Positions 28,805 to 39,157 of a DNA stretch of 64,000 nucleotides are shown here, piece by piece. The notes under the pieces are model-generated. The model did not search any database. It was not told the DNA's origin and saw only the letters and a list, made by a program, of their open reading frames with translations. The first letter of the stretch is position 1, and the number at the start of each line of letters is the position of its first letter. This stretch comes from Thiorhodococcus sp. (GTDB lineage: Bacteria > Pseudomonadota > Gammaproteobacteria > Chromatiales > Chromatiaceae), in assembly GCA_029257385.1 (NCBI GenBank), contig JARIBS010000078.1:1-64000 (forward strand), written 5' to 3'. A program made the translations under genes and the position numbers.

Positions 28805-29974
28805 ATGTTCGAATTGATGGATACCCATAGTCAGAATGCCGTCATCAAAGTCATTGGCGTTGGCGGTGGCGGAAGCAATGCGGTCAATCACATGATTGCC
28901 TCGACCATCGAGGGCGTCGAATTCATCTGCGCCAACACCGATGCCCAGGCATTGAAGAGTTCGGGCGTCAAGACCGTTCTTCAATTAGGCGCGGGGATCA
29001 CCAGGGGTTTGGGTGCAGGCGCGGATCCAGAGGTTGGGCGGCAAGCCGCGATTGAGGACAGGGACCGCATCCAGGAGGCGCTCGATGGCGCCGATATGGT
29101 CTTCATCACGGCCGGCATGGGCGGTGGCACCGGAACGGGTGCAGCGCCTGTTGTCGCACAGGTCGCCAAAGCACTGGGCATTCTCACGGTTGCGGTCGTC
29201 ACTAAGCCGTTTCCGTTCGAGGGTGCCAAGCGTCGCCGCATCGCCGATGAAGGCATCGCCGAGCTTGCCGAACATGTCGACTCATTGATCACCATCCCCA
29301 ACGAAAAGCTCCTGGCCGTGCTTGGCAAGGACATGAGTCTACTCGACGCATTCAAAGCCGCCAACGATGTACTGCTCAACGCGACCCAGGGTATCGCCGA
29401 ACTCATCACCTGCCGCGGCTTGATTAACGTCGACTTCGCGGATGTCAAAACGGTCATGTCCAACATGGGTGTGGCCATGATGGGCACCGGTTCGGCAAGA
29501 GGCGAGAATCGTGCGCGCGAGGCTGCCGAAGCCGCGATCAAGAGCCCGCTACTGGAAGATATCGATCTCGCTGGAGCCAAGGGTATCCTGGTCAATATCA
29601 CTGCGGGTCTGACCCTGACCATTGGCGAGTTTGATGAGGTCGGCAACACCGTGCGCGACTTCGCCGATGATGATGCGACCGTCGTGGTGGGCACTGTCGT
29701 CGATCCCGAACTCGAAGATGATCTGCGTGTCACGGTCGTCGCCACCGGGCTTGGCGAGCGACGTGTGATGGTTAAGCGTCCGAGCAGCGAGGCGGCCATG
29801 CGTCTGGTCTCCGGTGACTCAGAAGACGCCACGCCCGACTACCGTGAGATGGATCGCCGCCCAGCGATCTACCGCAAGAGCGGCGGTAGTGCTCCAGCAC
29901 CTGCTGATTCCTCGCCAGAAAGCGATCCGGATTACTTGGATATCCCGGCGTTTCTGCGTCGTCAGGCCGATTGA
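28805..29974 (+). CDS. ftsZ: Cell division GTPase FtsZ
   Basis: This tubulin homologue of 389 aa has IKVIGVGGGGSNAVNHM, FICANTDAQAL, GAGADPEVGRQAA, the GTP-binding signature GMGGGTGTGAAPVVA (near 103-117) and the T7 loop region LINVDFADVKTVM. A variable linker and the conserved C-terminal peptide DYLDIPAFLRRQAD, which binds FtsA/ZipA, end the protein. It polymerises into the Z ring. I chose the ATG at 28805 with GAGGAG 8 bases upstream. The track ORF starts 11 codons earlier within the hairpin. Confidence 0.98.
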   Translation: MFELMDTHSQNAVIKVIGVGGGGSNAVNHMIASTIEGVEFICANTDAQALKSSGVKTVLQLGAGITRGLGAGADPEVGRQAAIEDRDRIQEALDGADMVFITAGMGGGTGTGAAPVVAQVAKALGILTVAVVTKPFPFEGAKRRRIADEGIAELAEHVDSLITIPNEKLLAVLGKDMSLLDAFKAANDVLLNATQGIAELITCRGLINVDFADVKTVMSNMGVAMMGTGSARGENRAREAAEAAIKSPLLEDIDLAGAKGILVNITAGLTLTIGEFDEVGNTVRDFADDDATVVVGTVVDPELEDDLRVTVVATGLGERRVMVKRPSSEAAMRLVSGDSEDATPDYREMDRRPAIYRKSGGSAPAPADSSPESDPDYLDIPAFLRRQAD

Positions 29975-29976
29975 TC

Positions 29977-29989
29977 AGGGGTTTCCCCT
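29977..29989 (+). terminator. Short hairpin after ftsZ, possible weak terminator
   Basis: AGGGG-TTT-CCCCT begins 2 bases after the ftsZ stop and is followed by AAATAAGATTTTCTTTT. The stem is only 5 bp and the T-rich stretch is delayed, so termination would be partial at best. Read-through into lpxC remains possible. Confidence 0.4.
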
Positions 29990-30081
29990 AAATAAGATTT
30001 TCTTTTAAAAACAAAGATATGGTGATCTTATTCAAGTAAAGCTTGAAAACATCTCGGGAAAACCCTAGCATCGTGCACAGT

Positions 30082-30101
30082 GCGCTTCCATCTGGAAGCG
30101 C
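30082..30101 (+). promoter_or_regulatory. Strong hairpin in the lpxC leader
   Basis: GCGCTTCCA-TC-TGGAAGCGC is a perfect 9 bp inverted repeat about 90 bases before the lpxC ATG. The region before it (29990-30070) is unusually AT-rich for this genome and probably holds the lpxC promoter. The element could be an mRNA leader structure or a DNA operator for a dimeric regulator. There is no further evidence. Confidence 0.5.
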
Positions 30102-30191
30102 GGGGCACGTTCGAGCGGATCGAAGGTGCATCTTGATCAGCACACTGACGGCGCCGCAAGCCGCCTGGGATTGCAAAGGGGGTCCCGACCC

Positions 30192-31106
30192 ATGCTCAAG
30201 CAGCGTACCTTGAAGAATGTGATCCGCACGACCGGCGTCGGCCTGCATGCAGGTGAGAAAGTCGAGCTGACGCTACGCCCAGCCGCGCCTGATACGGGCA
30301 TTCTGTTCCGGCGGGTCGACTTCGACACGCCCGTCGAAATCAAGGCTACACCGTTTAGTGTGGGCGACACGCGCTTGTCGACCACCCTCGTTTCGGGCGA
30401 GGTGAAGGTCTCGACGGTCGAGCACCTGCTGGCGGCCTTTGCCGGCCTTGGCATCGACAACGCCTATGTCGACCTCAGCGGCGCCGAAGTGCCGATCATG
30501 GATGGCAGCGCGGCACCCTTTGTTTTTCTACTGCAATCGGCTGGTGTGCAGGAGCAAAGTCGGCCCAAGCGGTTCATTCGTATCAAGCGCCCGATTGAGG
30601 TGCGCGATGGGGATAAATTCGCGAAATTTACACCTTACGATGGATTCAAGGTGGAATTTTCAATCGATTTCGATCATCCTGCATTCGACACTCGTATGAA
30701 TCACGCCGCCATCGATTTCTCGACGACGTCTTTCGTACGTGAATTGAGTCGTGCCAGAACATTCGGATTCTTGAGTGAGATCGAGGCTCTGAGGCAGCAG
30801 AATTTGGCTCTGGGCGGAAGTTTGGACAATGCCGTCGTGGTCGATGAATACCGCATCCTGAATGAAGAGGGATTGCGCTATGAGGACGAGTTCGTCAAGC
30901 ACAAGATCCTTGATGCCATCGGCGATCTCTATTTACTCGGCCATACGCTGATTGGCGCGTTCTGCGGTCATAAATCAGGCCATGGACTCAATAATCGGCT
31001 CCTGCGCGCGCTTGCCGCAGACGCCTCCGCATGGGAAGAGGTGGTCTACGAAGATTCATCGGCAGCGCCAATCTGCTATGCGCAGCCGATGCCAGCCATC
31101 TATTAG
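30192..31106 (+). CDS. lpxC: UDP-3-O-acyl-N-acetylglucosamine deacetylase
   Basis: The zinc amidase of 304 aa has [23 protein letters not shown] at the start, [17 protein letters not shown] (first zinc His), [26 protein letters not shown] and [15 protein letters not shown] (further zinc and catalytic residues). It commits UDP-acyl-GlcNAc to lipid A synthesis. I chose the ATG at 30192 (MLKQRTLKN). The 22 extra codons in the track run through the leader. lpxC follows ftsZ as in other gammaproteobacteria and converges with the DUF721 gene, their stops being adjacent. Confidence 0.97.
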   Translation: MLKQRTLKNVIRTTGVGLHAGEKVELTLRPAAPDTGILFRRVDFDTPVEIKATPFSVGDTRLSTTLVSGEVKVSTVEHLLAAFAGLGIDNAYVDLSGAEVPIMDGSAAPFVFLLQSAGVQEQSRPKRFIRIKRPIEVRDGDKFAKFTPYDGFKVEFSIDFDHPAFDTRMNHAAIDFSTTSFVRELSRARTFGFLSEIEALRQQNLALGGSLDNAVVVDEYRILNEEGLRYEDEFVKHKILDAIGDLYLLGHTLIGAFCGHKSGHGLNNRLLRALAADASAWEEVVYEDSSAAPICYAQPMPAIY

Positions 31107-31586
31107 CTAGTCTTCATCGGCCGATGTCCGTCGTGCATGGCGGCTCGCAAGCCGTCTAAACGCTGCGCTCAAGCTCGGATCGCTCTGCTGATCGGCCGCC
31201 TCGTGGAGATGTGAAACCACCTCTTCTGAGAGTCCTCGCATGGTCTGCGTTGCGTTTGATTGCGTAGGCCGACTCATGATGCGCTGACGAACCTTAAAAC
31301 GAGCCTCGTCGATGCCATGGGCGCTCAACGAAGAGACGATTTGCGCGGCGAGAAATCGCGCGCGTGTCGACCATGCTGGAGAATCGAGAAACACGGTCAC
31401 GACCGTCCCAGTCACACCGATGTCGAGACAGTGAGCGCTCACGGACTCCGGCAATGCGGCGCGTACCAGCGTAACGATTTCTTGTTGCACGTGCTCCTGT
31501 TCGAGCGAGGCGCGCACGGCTTCGTGGTGCCGCAATAGATCCCGGACATGCAAAAAACGCGTGCGCACGATATGGTTGCCTTTCAT
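31107..31586 (-). CDS. DUF721 (DciA-like) protein, putative replicative helicase operator
   Basis: The protein of 159 aa contains the DUF721 core, with HCLDIGVTGTVVTVFLDSPAWSTRARFLAAQIVSSL (about 52-87) forming the KH-like unit. The tail is helical and charged (LSAAFRRLASRHARRTSADED). DUF721/DciA proteins interact with DnaB and help load it in bacteria lacking DnaC. Placement between lpxC and secA is a familiar location for this gene in gammaproteobacteria. It is transcribed against its neighbours and has no strong ribosome binding site. Confidence 0.75.
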   Translation of the reverse strand: MKGNHIVRTRFLHVRDLLRHHEAVRASLEQEHVQQEIVTLVRAALPESVSAHCLDIGVTGTVVTVFLDSPAWSTRARFLAAQIVSSLSAHGIDEARFKVRQRIMSRPTQSNATQTMRGLSEEVVSHLHEAADQQSDPSLSAAFRRLASRHARRTSADED

Positions 31587-31684
31587 TGCGGATTGGTTCG
31601 AGTCTCGGCAAACGCCGCAGCGCGAGCCAGACGCTATTCATCGTGCACGCAATCTTGACGATTGACTAGCAGCAGAGATAAGTC

Positions 31685-32611
31685 ATGCTCCAAACTAGCA
31701 GCGGTAAACTGATACGCGGACATGCAGTGGTCATGCTCTTGGCGATCCTGGCGTTCTCTCTGGCCGGAGCGGGGTTGGGCTTTTGGGCTGGGCAATATTA
31801 CGCTGGCCCAAGCGTCGCGCGCATTACGCTTGATCATTCTTGGACGAGCAGGCCCGTTGACGTGCGCTCAACCCAAGCCCAGGTGGCGCCGACGAGCGAA
31901 GCTATCATTGTCCGCTTAGGCGAAATGCAGGCGCAGCTCCTCAGGCTCGACGCGCTCGGCGAGCGGCTGGTGCGGATGTCCGGCCTCAATGTCGAAGAGT
32001 TCGATTTCGAGAATCCACCTGCGCAGGGCGGCGCCGAGCAAGGCGCGGTCATGGATTACACCATCAAGGAACTCGCCAGCGAATTGGCCAGTGTCGTAAG
32101 TCTCATTGAGGATCGCGAGCGTAAGCTCGATATCATCCAGGATCTCATCATGGAGAAAGATCTGAGCGCTCAGGCGCTGCCGACTGGATGGCCGGTTAAA
32201 TCGGGCTATGTCTCCTCGAACTATGGCTTTCGCGTACATCCAATCAAAAAGGTGCGTCTCTTTCACGATGGTATCGATTTCGCCAGTCCGCGCGGCACTC
32301 CGGTGTTTGCTGTTGCCGACGGGATCGTAACATTCAGCGGGCGCAAAGGCGGTTATGGCAATACCGTGGATGTTCGTCACATCAACGGACTCGTCACTCG
32401 CTATGGTCACAACGCCAAAAATATTGTTAAGGTCGGCCAGATGATTCATCGGGATCAACAGATCGCTACCGTCGGTTCCACCGGCGTGGCAACTGGCCCG
32501 CACGTGCATTTCGAAGTCAGAAAAAACGACAAGGCAATCGATCCAATGCCCTATTTGCGCTCAAAACCCAGACAAGCTCTGGCGGGCACTGCCTCGGAAC
32601 TTGAGGGCTGA
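31685..32611 (+). CDS. M23 family metallopeptidase, membrane-anchored (LytM domain)
   Basis: The protein of 308 aa has one N-terminal TM (about 14-39), a helical periplasmic stretch (about 75-160) and a C-terminal LytM/M23 domain. GYVSSNYGFRVHPIKK..FHDGIDFASPRGTPV contains the HxxxD zinc ligands, and GPHVHFEVRKN contains the HxH ligands. All zinc ligands are present, so it is probably an active peptidoglycan endopeptidase rather than an EnvC-type activator. It precedes secA with a 117-base gap and occupies the place where enterobacteria carry secM. Confidence 0.88.
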   Translation: MLQTSSGKLIRGHAVVMLLAILAFSLAGAGLGFWAGQYYAGPSVARITLDHSWTSRPVDVRSTQAQVAPTSEAIIVRLGEMQAQLLRLDALGERLVRMSGLNVEEFDFENPPAQGGAEQGAVMDYTIKELASELASVVSLIEDRERKLDIIQDLIMEKDLSAQALPTGWPVKSGYVSSNYGFRVHPIKKVRLFHDGIDFASPRGTPVFAVADGIVTFSGRKGGYGNTVDVRHINGLVTRYGHNAKNIVKVGQMIHRDQQIATVGSTGVATGPHVHFEVRKNDKAIDPMPYLRSKPRQALAGTASELEG

Positions 32612-32728
32612 ACTCAAAACCGTGCGCGACTTAGCGTAACGGCGTCACAGCGCGCAACCCCTTCCAACCTTCGTCAGCGAAATCCGGTATCATCCGCCGA
32701 TTTCCGCGACAGACCCTGATCTCATTTG

Positions 32729-35566
<2,838 letters not shown>

Positions 35567-35640
35567 AAAAGATGCTCTGGACACATCATTCTGGCGGCAC
35601 GGGGCACCGGGCCAATCCCGCCCTCTGGCACTGAAAGCGC

Positions 35641-36852
35641 ATGAGCGACTCCAATCCGCCCTTCTTCCCGGTGCCTGGTGTGCGTCTGGCCAGCACTGCG
35701 GCTGCGATCCGCTACCAGGAGCGCGATGACCTCCTAGTGCTGGAGCTGCGACCTGGTAGCGTCTGTGCCGCTGTTTTCACACGCAACGCCTTCTGTGCCG
35801 CCCCAGTGACCCTGGCCCGTCATCATTTGGCGCAGTGCGCACCGCGTTACCTGCTGATCAATGCCGGCAATGCCAATGCCGGGACCGGCAGGCAGGGTCT
35901 TGCAGCCGCGCATGCCTCCTGCGAGGCATTGGCGGATCTTGCGGACTGTCGCGCCGAGCAGGTACTGCCGTTTTCGACCGGCGTCATCGGCGAGCATCTG
36001 CCCGTTGAGCGTATCGCGAGCGCCTTACCCACCGCGCTCAAGCGGCTCGACGCAGCAGCCTGGCCCGATGCCGCACGCGCCATCATGACCACCGACACCG
36101 TGCCCAAACTGCGTAGCCAGCGGTTTCTGCTCAATGGCCAGCAGGCCACAGTGACCGGCATCGCTAAGGGCGCCGGGATGATCTGTCCCGACATGGCGAC
36201 CATGCTTGCCTTTTTGGCCACCGATGTCGCTATCGCACCCGAGCTGCTGCAGCACTGTCTGCAATCGGCGGCCGATCGGTCCTTCAACAGCATTACCGTG
36301 GACGGCGACACCTCCACCAATGACGCCTGCGTGCTCGTCGCGACCGGGGCGCTCGGTAATCCAGCCGTCACGGATGCCGCGAGCGCGGAGTATACCGCCG
36401 TGCTGTCGGCAGTAGAGACCGTCTGCACAGATCTGGCAACCGCGATCGTCCGCGACGCCGAGGGAGCTACTAAGCTGGTCACGGTCGAGGTCGAAGAGGC
36501 ACGCGATCACGCCGAGGCGCGCAACGTCGCCTACACGGTCGCCCATTCGCCGCTGGTGAAAACGGCACTCTTCGCCTCCGACCCCAACTGGGGGCGCATT
36601 CTGGCAGCCGTCGGACGCGCCGGTATCGATGAGTTGGACATCGAAGGCGTTCATATCGATCTAGGCGATGTGCGGATCGTCGAAGCGGGCGCACGCGCAT
36701 CGAGCTATACAGAGACATTGGGTGCTGCGGTCATGGCTAAACCCGAAATCCTGATCCGTATTCTGCTCGGACGTGGCAATGCACAGACGCGGGTGCTGAC
36801 CTGCGACTTCTCCTACGACTATGTCCGTATCAACGCCGAATACCGCAGTTAA
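35641..36852 (+). CDS. argJ: Bifunctional glutamate N-acetyltransferase/amino-acid acetyltransferase ArgJ
   Basis: The protein of 403 aa contains GVRLASTAAAIR, NAGNANAGTGRQGL, FSTGVIGEHLP, KGAGMICPDMATMLAFLATD (self-cleavage occurs before the Thr of ATML), FNSITVDGDTSTNDAC and a DPNWGRILAAVGRAG region. It recycles the acetyl group between N-acetylornithine and glutamate in arginine synthesis. The order secA-argJ-mutT is common in gammaproteobacteria. Its end overlaps the next gene by 32 bases. Confidence 0.96.
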   Translation: MSDSNPPFFPVPGVRLASTAAAIRYQERDDLLVLELRPGSVCAAVFTRNAFCAAPVTLARHHLAQCAPRYLLINAGNANAGTGRQGLAAAHASCEALADLADCRAEQVLPFSTGVIGEHLPVERIASALPTALKRLDAAAWPDAARAIMTTDTVPKLRSQRFLLNGQQATVTGIAKGAGMICPDMATMLAFLATDVAIAPELLQHCLQSAADRSFNSITVDGDTSTNDACVLVATGALGNPAVTDAASAEYTAVLSAVETVCTDLATAIVRDAEGATKLVTVEVEEARDHAEARNVAYTVAHSPLVKTALFASDPNWGRILAAVGRAGIDELDIEGVHIDLGDVRIVEAGARASSYTETLGAAVMAKPEILIRILLGRGNAQTRVLTCDFSYDYVRINAEYRS

Positions 36853-37795
36853 CCGCGAAGTCGTTCATGTGATGGCTGGAGCCATCGCGGACACCGCTGG
36901 ACGCATTCTGGTCGCCAAGCGCCCGGAGCATGTGCATCAAGGCGGGCTATGGGAATTCCCGGGCGGGAAACTGGAGTCGGGCGAGTCTCCGCTGCATGGG
37001 CTGAGGCGCGAGCTGAGCGAGGAGCTTGGCATTGAGGTCCGCGCCAGCCGACCGCTGATCCGTGTCCATCACGACTACGGCGATCGCCAGGTGTTGCTCG
37101 ATGTTCATCGCGTCAGTGACTACTCGGGATTGCCGCGCGGGCGCGAGGGCCAGCCGCTCGCCTGGCTGCACCCGGATACGATGGAAGCTGCGTATTTTCC
37201 AGCCGCCGATCGCCCGATCATCAACGCCCTGCGCCTGCCTTCGCTCCTTTTGGTCACTGGCGCGGGGTCCGCTCGCCCGGATATATTTCTCGCGCGCCTC
37301 GCCCGTGCGCTTGCAAACGGGGTCCGGCTCGTGCAACTGCGCGCGCATGATCTGTCCGACAGTGCGTATCGCAGCCTGTCCGCGCGCGCCCATGCGCTCT
37401 GCCAACAGCATCGGGCGCGTCTATTGCTCAACCGGCATCCAGATCTGATCGCCGATATTCCGCGCCACGGTATCCATCTGAGCGGCCTGCATCTCGGGGA
37501 GCTTTCGACACGGCCGGGGCGGGCGGACGATCTGGTTGGTGCATCCTGTCACGATGCGGCGGATCTACAGCGGGCCGAGGCGCTGGGGCTGGAATATGCA
37601 TTGCTGTCCCCGGTGAAACAGACCGCCAGCCATCCTAATGCACTTGCGCTAGGCTGGCCAAGGTTTGCGAGTCTGGTGGAGCCGGTGTCGCTGCCTGTCT
37701 ACGCCTTGGGTGGCCTGACACCAGGCGATCTCGACACGGCATTCATGCATGGTGCTCAGGGGATTGCGGCGATTCGCGGACTCTGGCCCGACTGA
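36821..37795 (+). CDS. Nudix hydrolase fused to a ThiE-like domain
   Basis: The 324 aa protein has an N-terminal Nudix domain (about 15-135) with an intact box, GGKLESGESPLHGLRRELSEELGI, of the MutT 8-oxo-dGTP pyrophosphatase type. A C-terminal thiamine phosphate synthase-like barrel (about 140-322) has LVQLRAHD, LLNRHPDL, GIHLSGLHL and YALGGLTPGD. This fusion is common in gammaproteobacteria. The usual QxREK lysine and NDxxD aspartate of working ThiE are replaced (QLRAH, NRHPD), so that half may not make thiamine phosphate. The start overlaps argJ. M18 (36872) is an alternative. Confidence 0.9.
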   Translation: MSVSTPNTAVNREVVHVMAGAIADTAGRILVAKRPEHVHQGGLWEFPGGKLESGESPLHGLRRELSEELGIEVRASRPLIRVHHDYGDRQVLLDVHRVSDYSGLPRGREGQPLAWLHPDTMEAAYFPAADRPIINALRLPSLLLVTGAGSARPDIFLARLARALANGVRLVQLRAHDLSDSAYRSLSARAHALCQQHRARLLLNRHPDLIADIPRHGIHLSGLHLGELSTRPGRADDLVGASCHDAADLQRAEALGLEYALLSPVKQTASHPNALALGWPRFASLVEPVSLPVYALGGLTPGDLDTAFMHGAQGIAAIRGLWPD

Positions 37796-37806
37796 GTGTC
37801 GCCCAC

Positions 37807-38007
37807 TCAGTGGCGCGGCTCATGGTCCTCGGACGGAGGCGGATCCTCGCTGGCGGCGTCCGTGGGATCGGCGATCCGATGCCGCTCCTCGATCCAGTCA
37901 CCCAAATCGATCAGCCGACAGCGCTCGCTACAGAAAGGACGCCAGGTGGCGGCTTCGGTCCACTCCACAGGACGACCACAATGGGGACAGGCAACGCGTG
38001 TGACCAT
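37807..38007 (-). CDS. yacG: DNA gyrase inhibitor YacG (zinc-binding)
   Basis: The 66 aa protein has [24 protein letters not shown], giving the four zinc cysteines (CxxC and CxxxC) and the conserved LIDLGDW of YacG. The tail is acidic and proline-rich. YacG binds GyrB and inhibits supercoiling in E. coli. It lies 4 bases after zapD, in the conserved zapD-yacG pair. Confidence 0.95.
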   Translation of the reverse strand: MVTRVACPHCGRPVEWTEAATWRPFCSERCRLIDLGDWIEERHRIADPTDAASEDPPPSEDHEPRH

Positions 38008-38011
38008 ATTC

Positions 38012-38779
38012 TTAGAACACGCAGCAGGTGAGTCTGAACATGACGTCTTCGAAGTGCTGTTTGGCGCGCCCGCGAGATTCAGCGCTCATGAAGCGAATGC
38101 TGAAGCGGTTCTTGTGCCCGCTGATCTCGGGAAAGATGTCTTGTTCCACGGCGACACTGACGCGCAGCATCTGCGCCGGGATCATGGCATCGAGCGCTTC
38201 TTGATAGAAGCCGCCCTCGGCGAGCATCTGGCGTGGGGCGGAACTTGAGCGCACCAGCGAGAGCGCAAGCTCAATCGCCACGATTGCCGGCTTGAGATCC
38301 TTTAGCCATTCGAGAAACCTGGCTTGGCGCAGCTCCGGCTCTTGGAGCAGCCAGTAATGGAAGTGCGGCAGATCGAAGCTGCATGTTCCACCTGGAATAC
38401 TGCTGCGCAGTGCGATGGACTTGAGAAACTCGTCCTCTCTGGCGCTGTGTCCAATCGGGCCGTTCAGTGCATGAATGGCGTCGACGGTGCGTTTGAGATT
38501 GTCCATCACCGCAGCGAGGGCATCCGGATCAATACCGCGCTGCGAGGACAGTCGATCGAGGTTGCCAATGTAGCGGTCAAGTTCCTTGATCAGCTCATTC
38601 TTGACATCTGCCCGCGCCGTGATAGCAATGATGTCCATCAAGATTGTGACGGCGCTACGCGACGCCCTAGGGTCTTCCTGGTAGACGAGAAAGTCCAGTT
38701 GCCGGAACAGATGATCGAGCCGCAGGAAGGTTCGGATGCGTTCGTTAAGTGGGTGTTCGAATGTGATCAATGTTGACAC
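38012..38779 (-). CDS. zapD: Cell division protein ZapD (FtsZ bundling)
   Basis: The protein of 255 aa opens [24 protein letters not shown], which aligns with the start of E. coli ZapD. It continues with a helical domain ([16 protein letters not shown]) and a beta-rich half ([30 protein letters not shown]). ZapD cross-links FtsZ filaments in the Z ring. The start codon is GTG. The coaE and pilD genes often found upstream are absent, and a gene-free stretch follows instead. Confidence 0.94.
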   Translation of the reverse strand: MSTLITFEHPLNERIRTFLRLDHLFRQLDFLVYQEDPRASRSAVTILMDIIAITARADVKNELIKELDRYIGNLDRLSSQRGIDPDALAAVMDNLKRTVDAIHALNGPIGHSAREDEFLKSIALRSSIPGGTCSFDLPHFHYWLLQEPELRQARFLEWLKDLKPAIVAIELALSLVRSSSAPRQMLAEGGFYQEALDAMIPAQMLRVSVAVEQDIFPEISGHKNRFSIRFMSAESRGRAKQHFEDVMFRLTCCVF

Positions 38780-39157
38780 GGCCTTGTCTCAAAGCTGGCC
38801 AGTCGCGATCCATATCGACGCGGCTCGCCAGGTGACCAAATAAGAGTTGTGAAAGCGCCGATCCGGCCGGCAATGCCTATGGAACTGGGAAGATCCGCCG
38901 TGGACACGCATCCTTGGAGCGACACTGCAAGCGCGTTCGCGCGCGCTCCACGCCGACTCTGCCGCCCATCTGGATGGGCCGACCAGCACCCCTTTAAGTG
39001 TCGCACAGATACCGAACAAGAATTGTCCCGGTTTCGGCGGCTCATGTCACGGGGAGAGATGCCCGAAAAGCGCGGCCAACACAAAACGCGGGGGCGATGT
39101 TCAATTGCGCGCGGTTCGGCAGCGGCGCTCAATAGCCCTCGCCGTATCGGCGCGTGC
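38780..39157. other. Intergenic stretch without a supported gene
   Basis: About 380 bases lie between zapD and the LOG-domain gene. A minus-strand ORF of 132 codons crosses most of it, but its Arg/Ser/Pro-rich translation has no family character, and I read it as chance coding in GC-rich DNA. The promoter of zapD-yacG must lie here, but I could not locate it. Confidence 0.5.
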
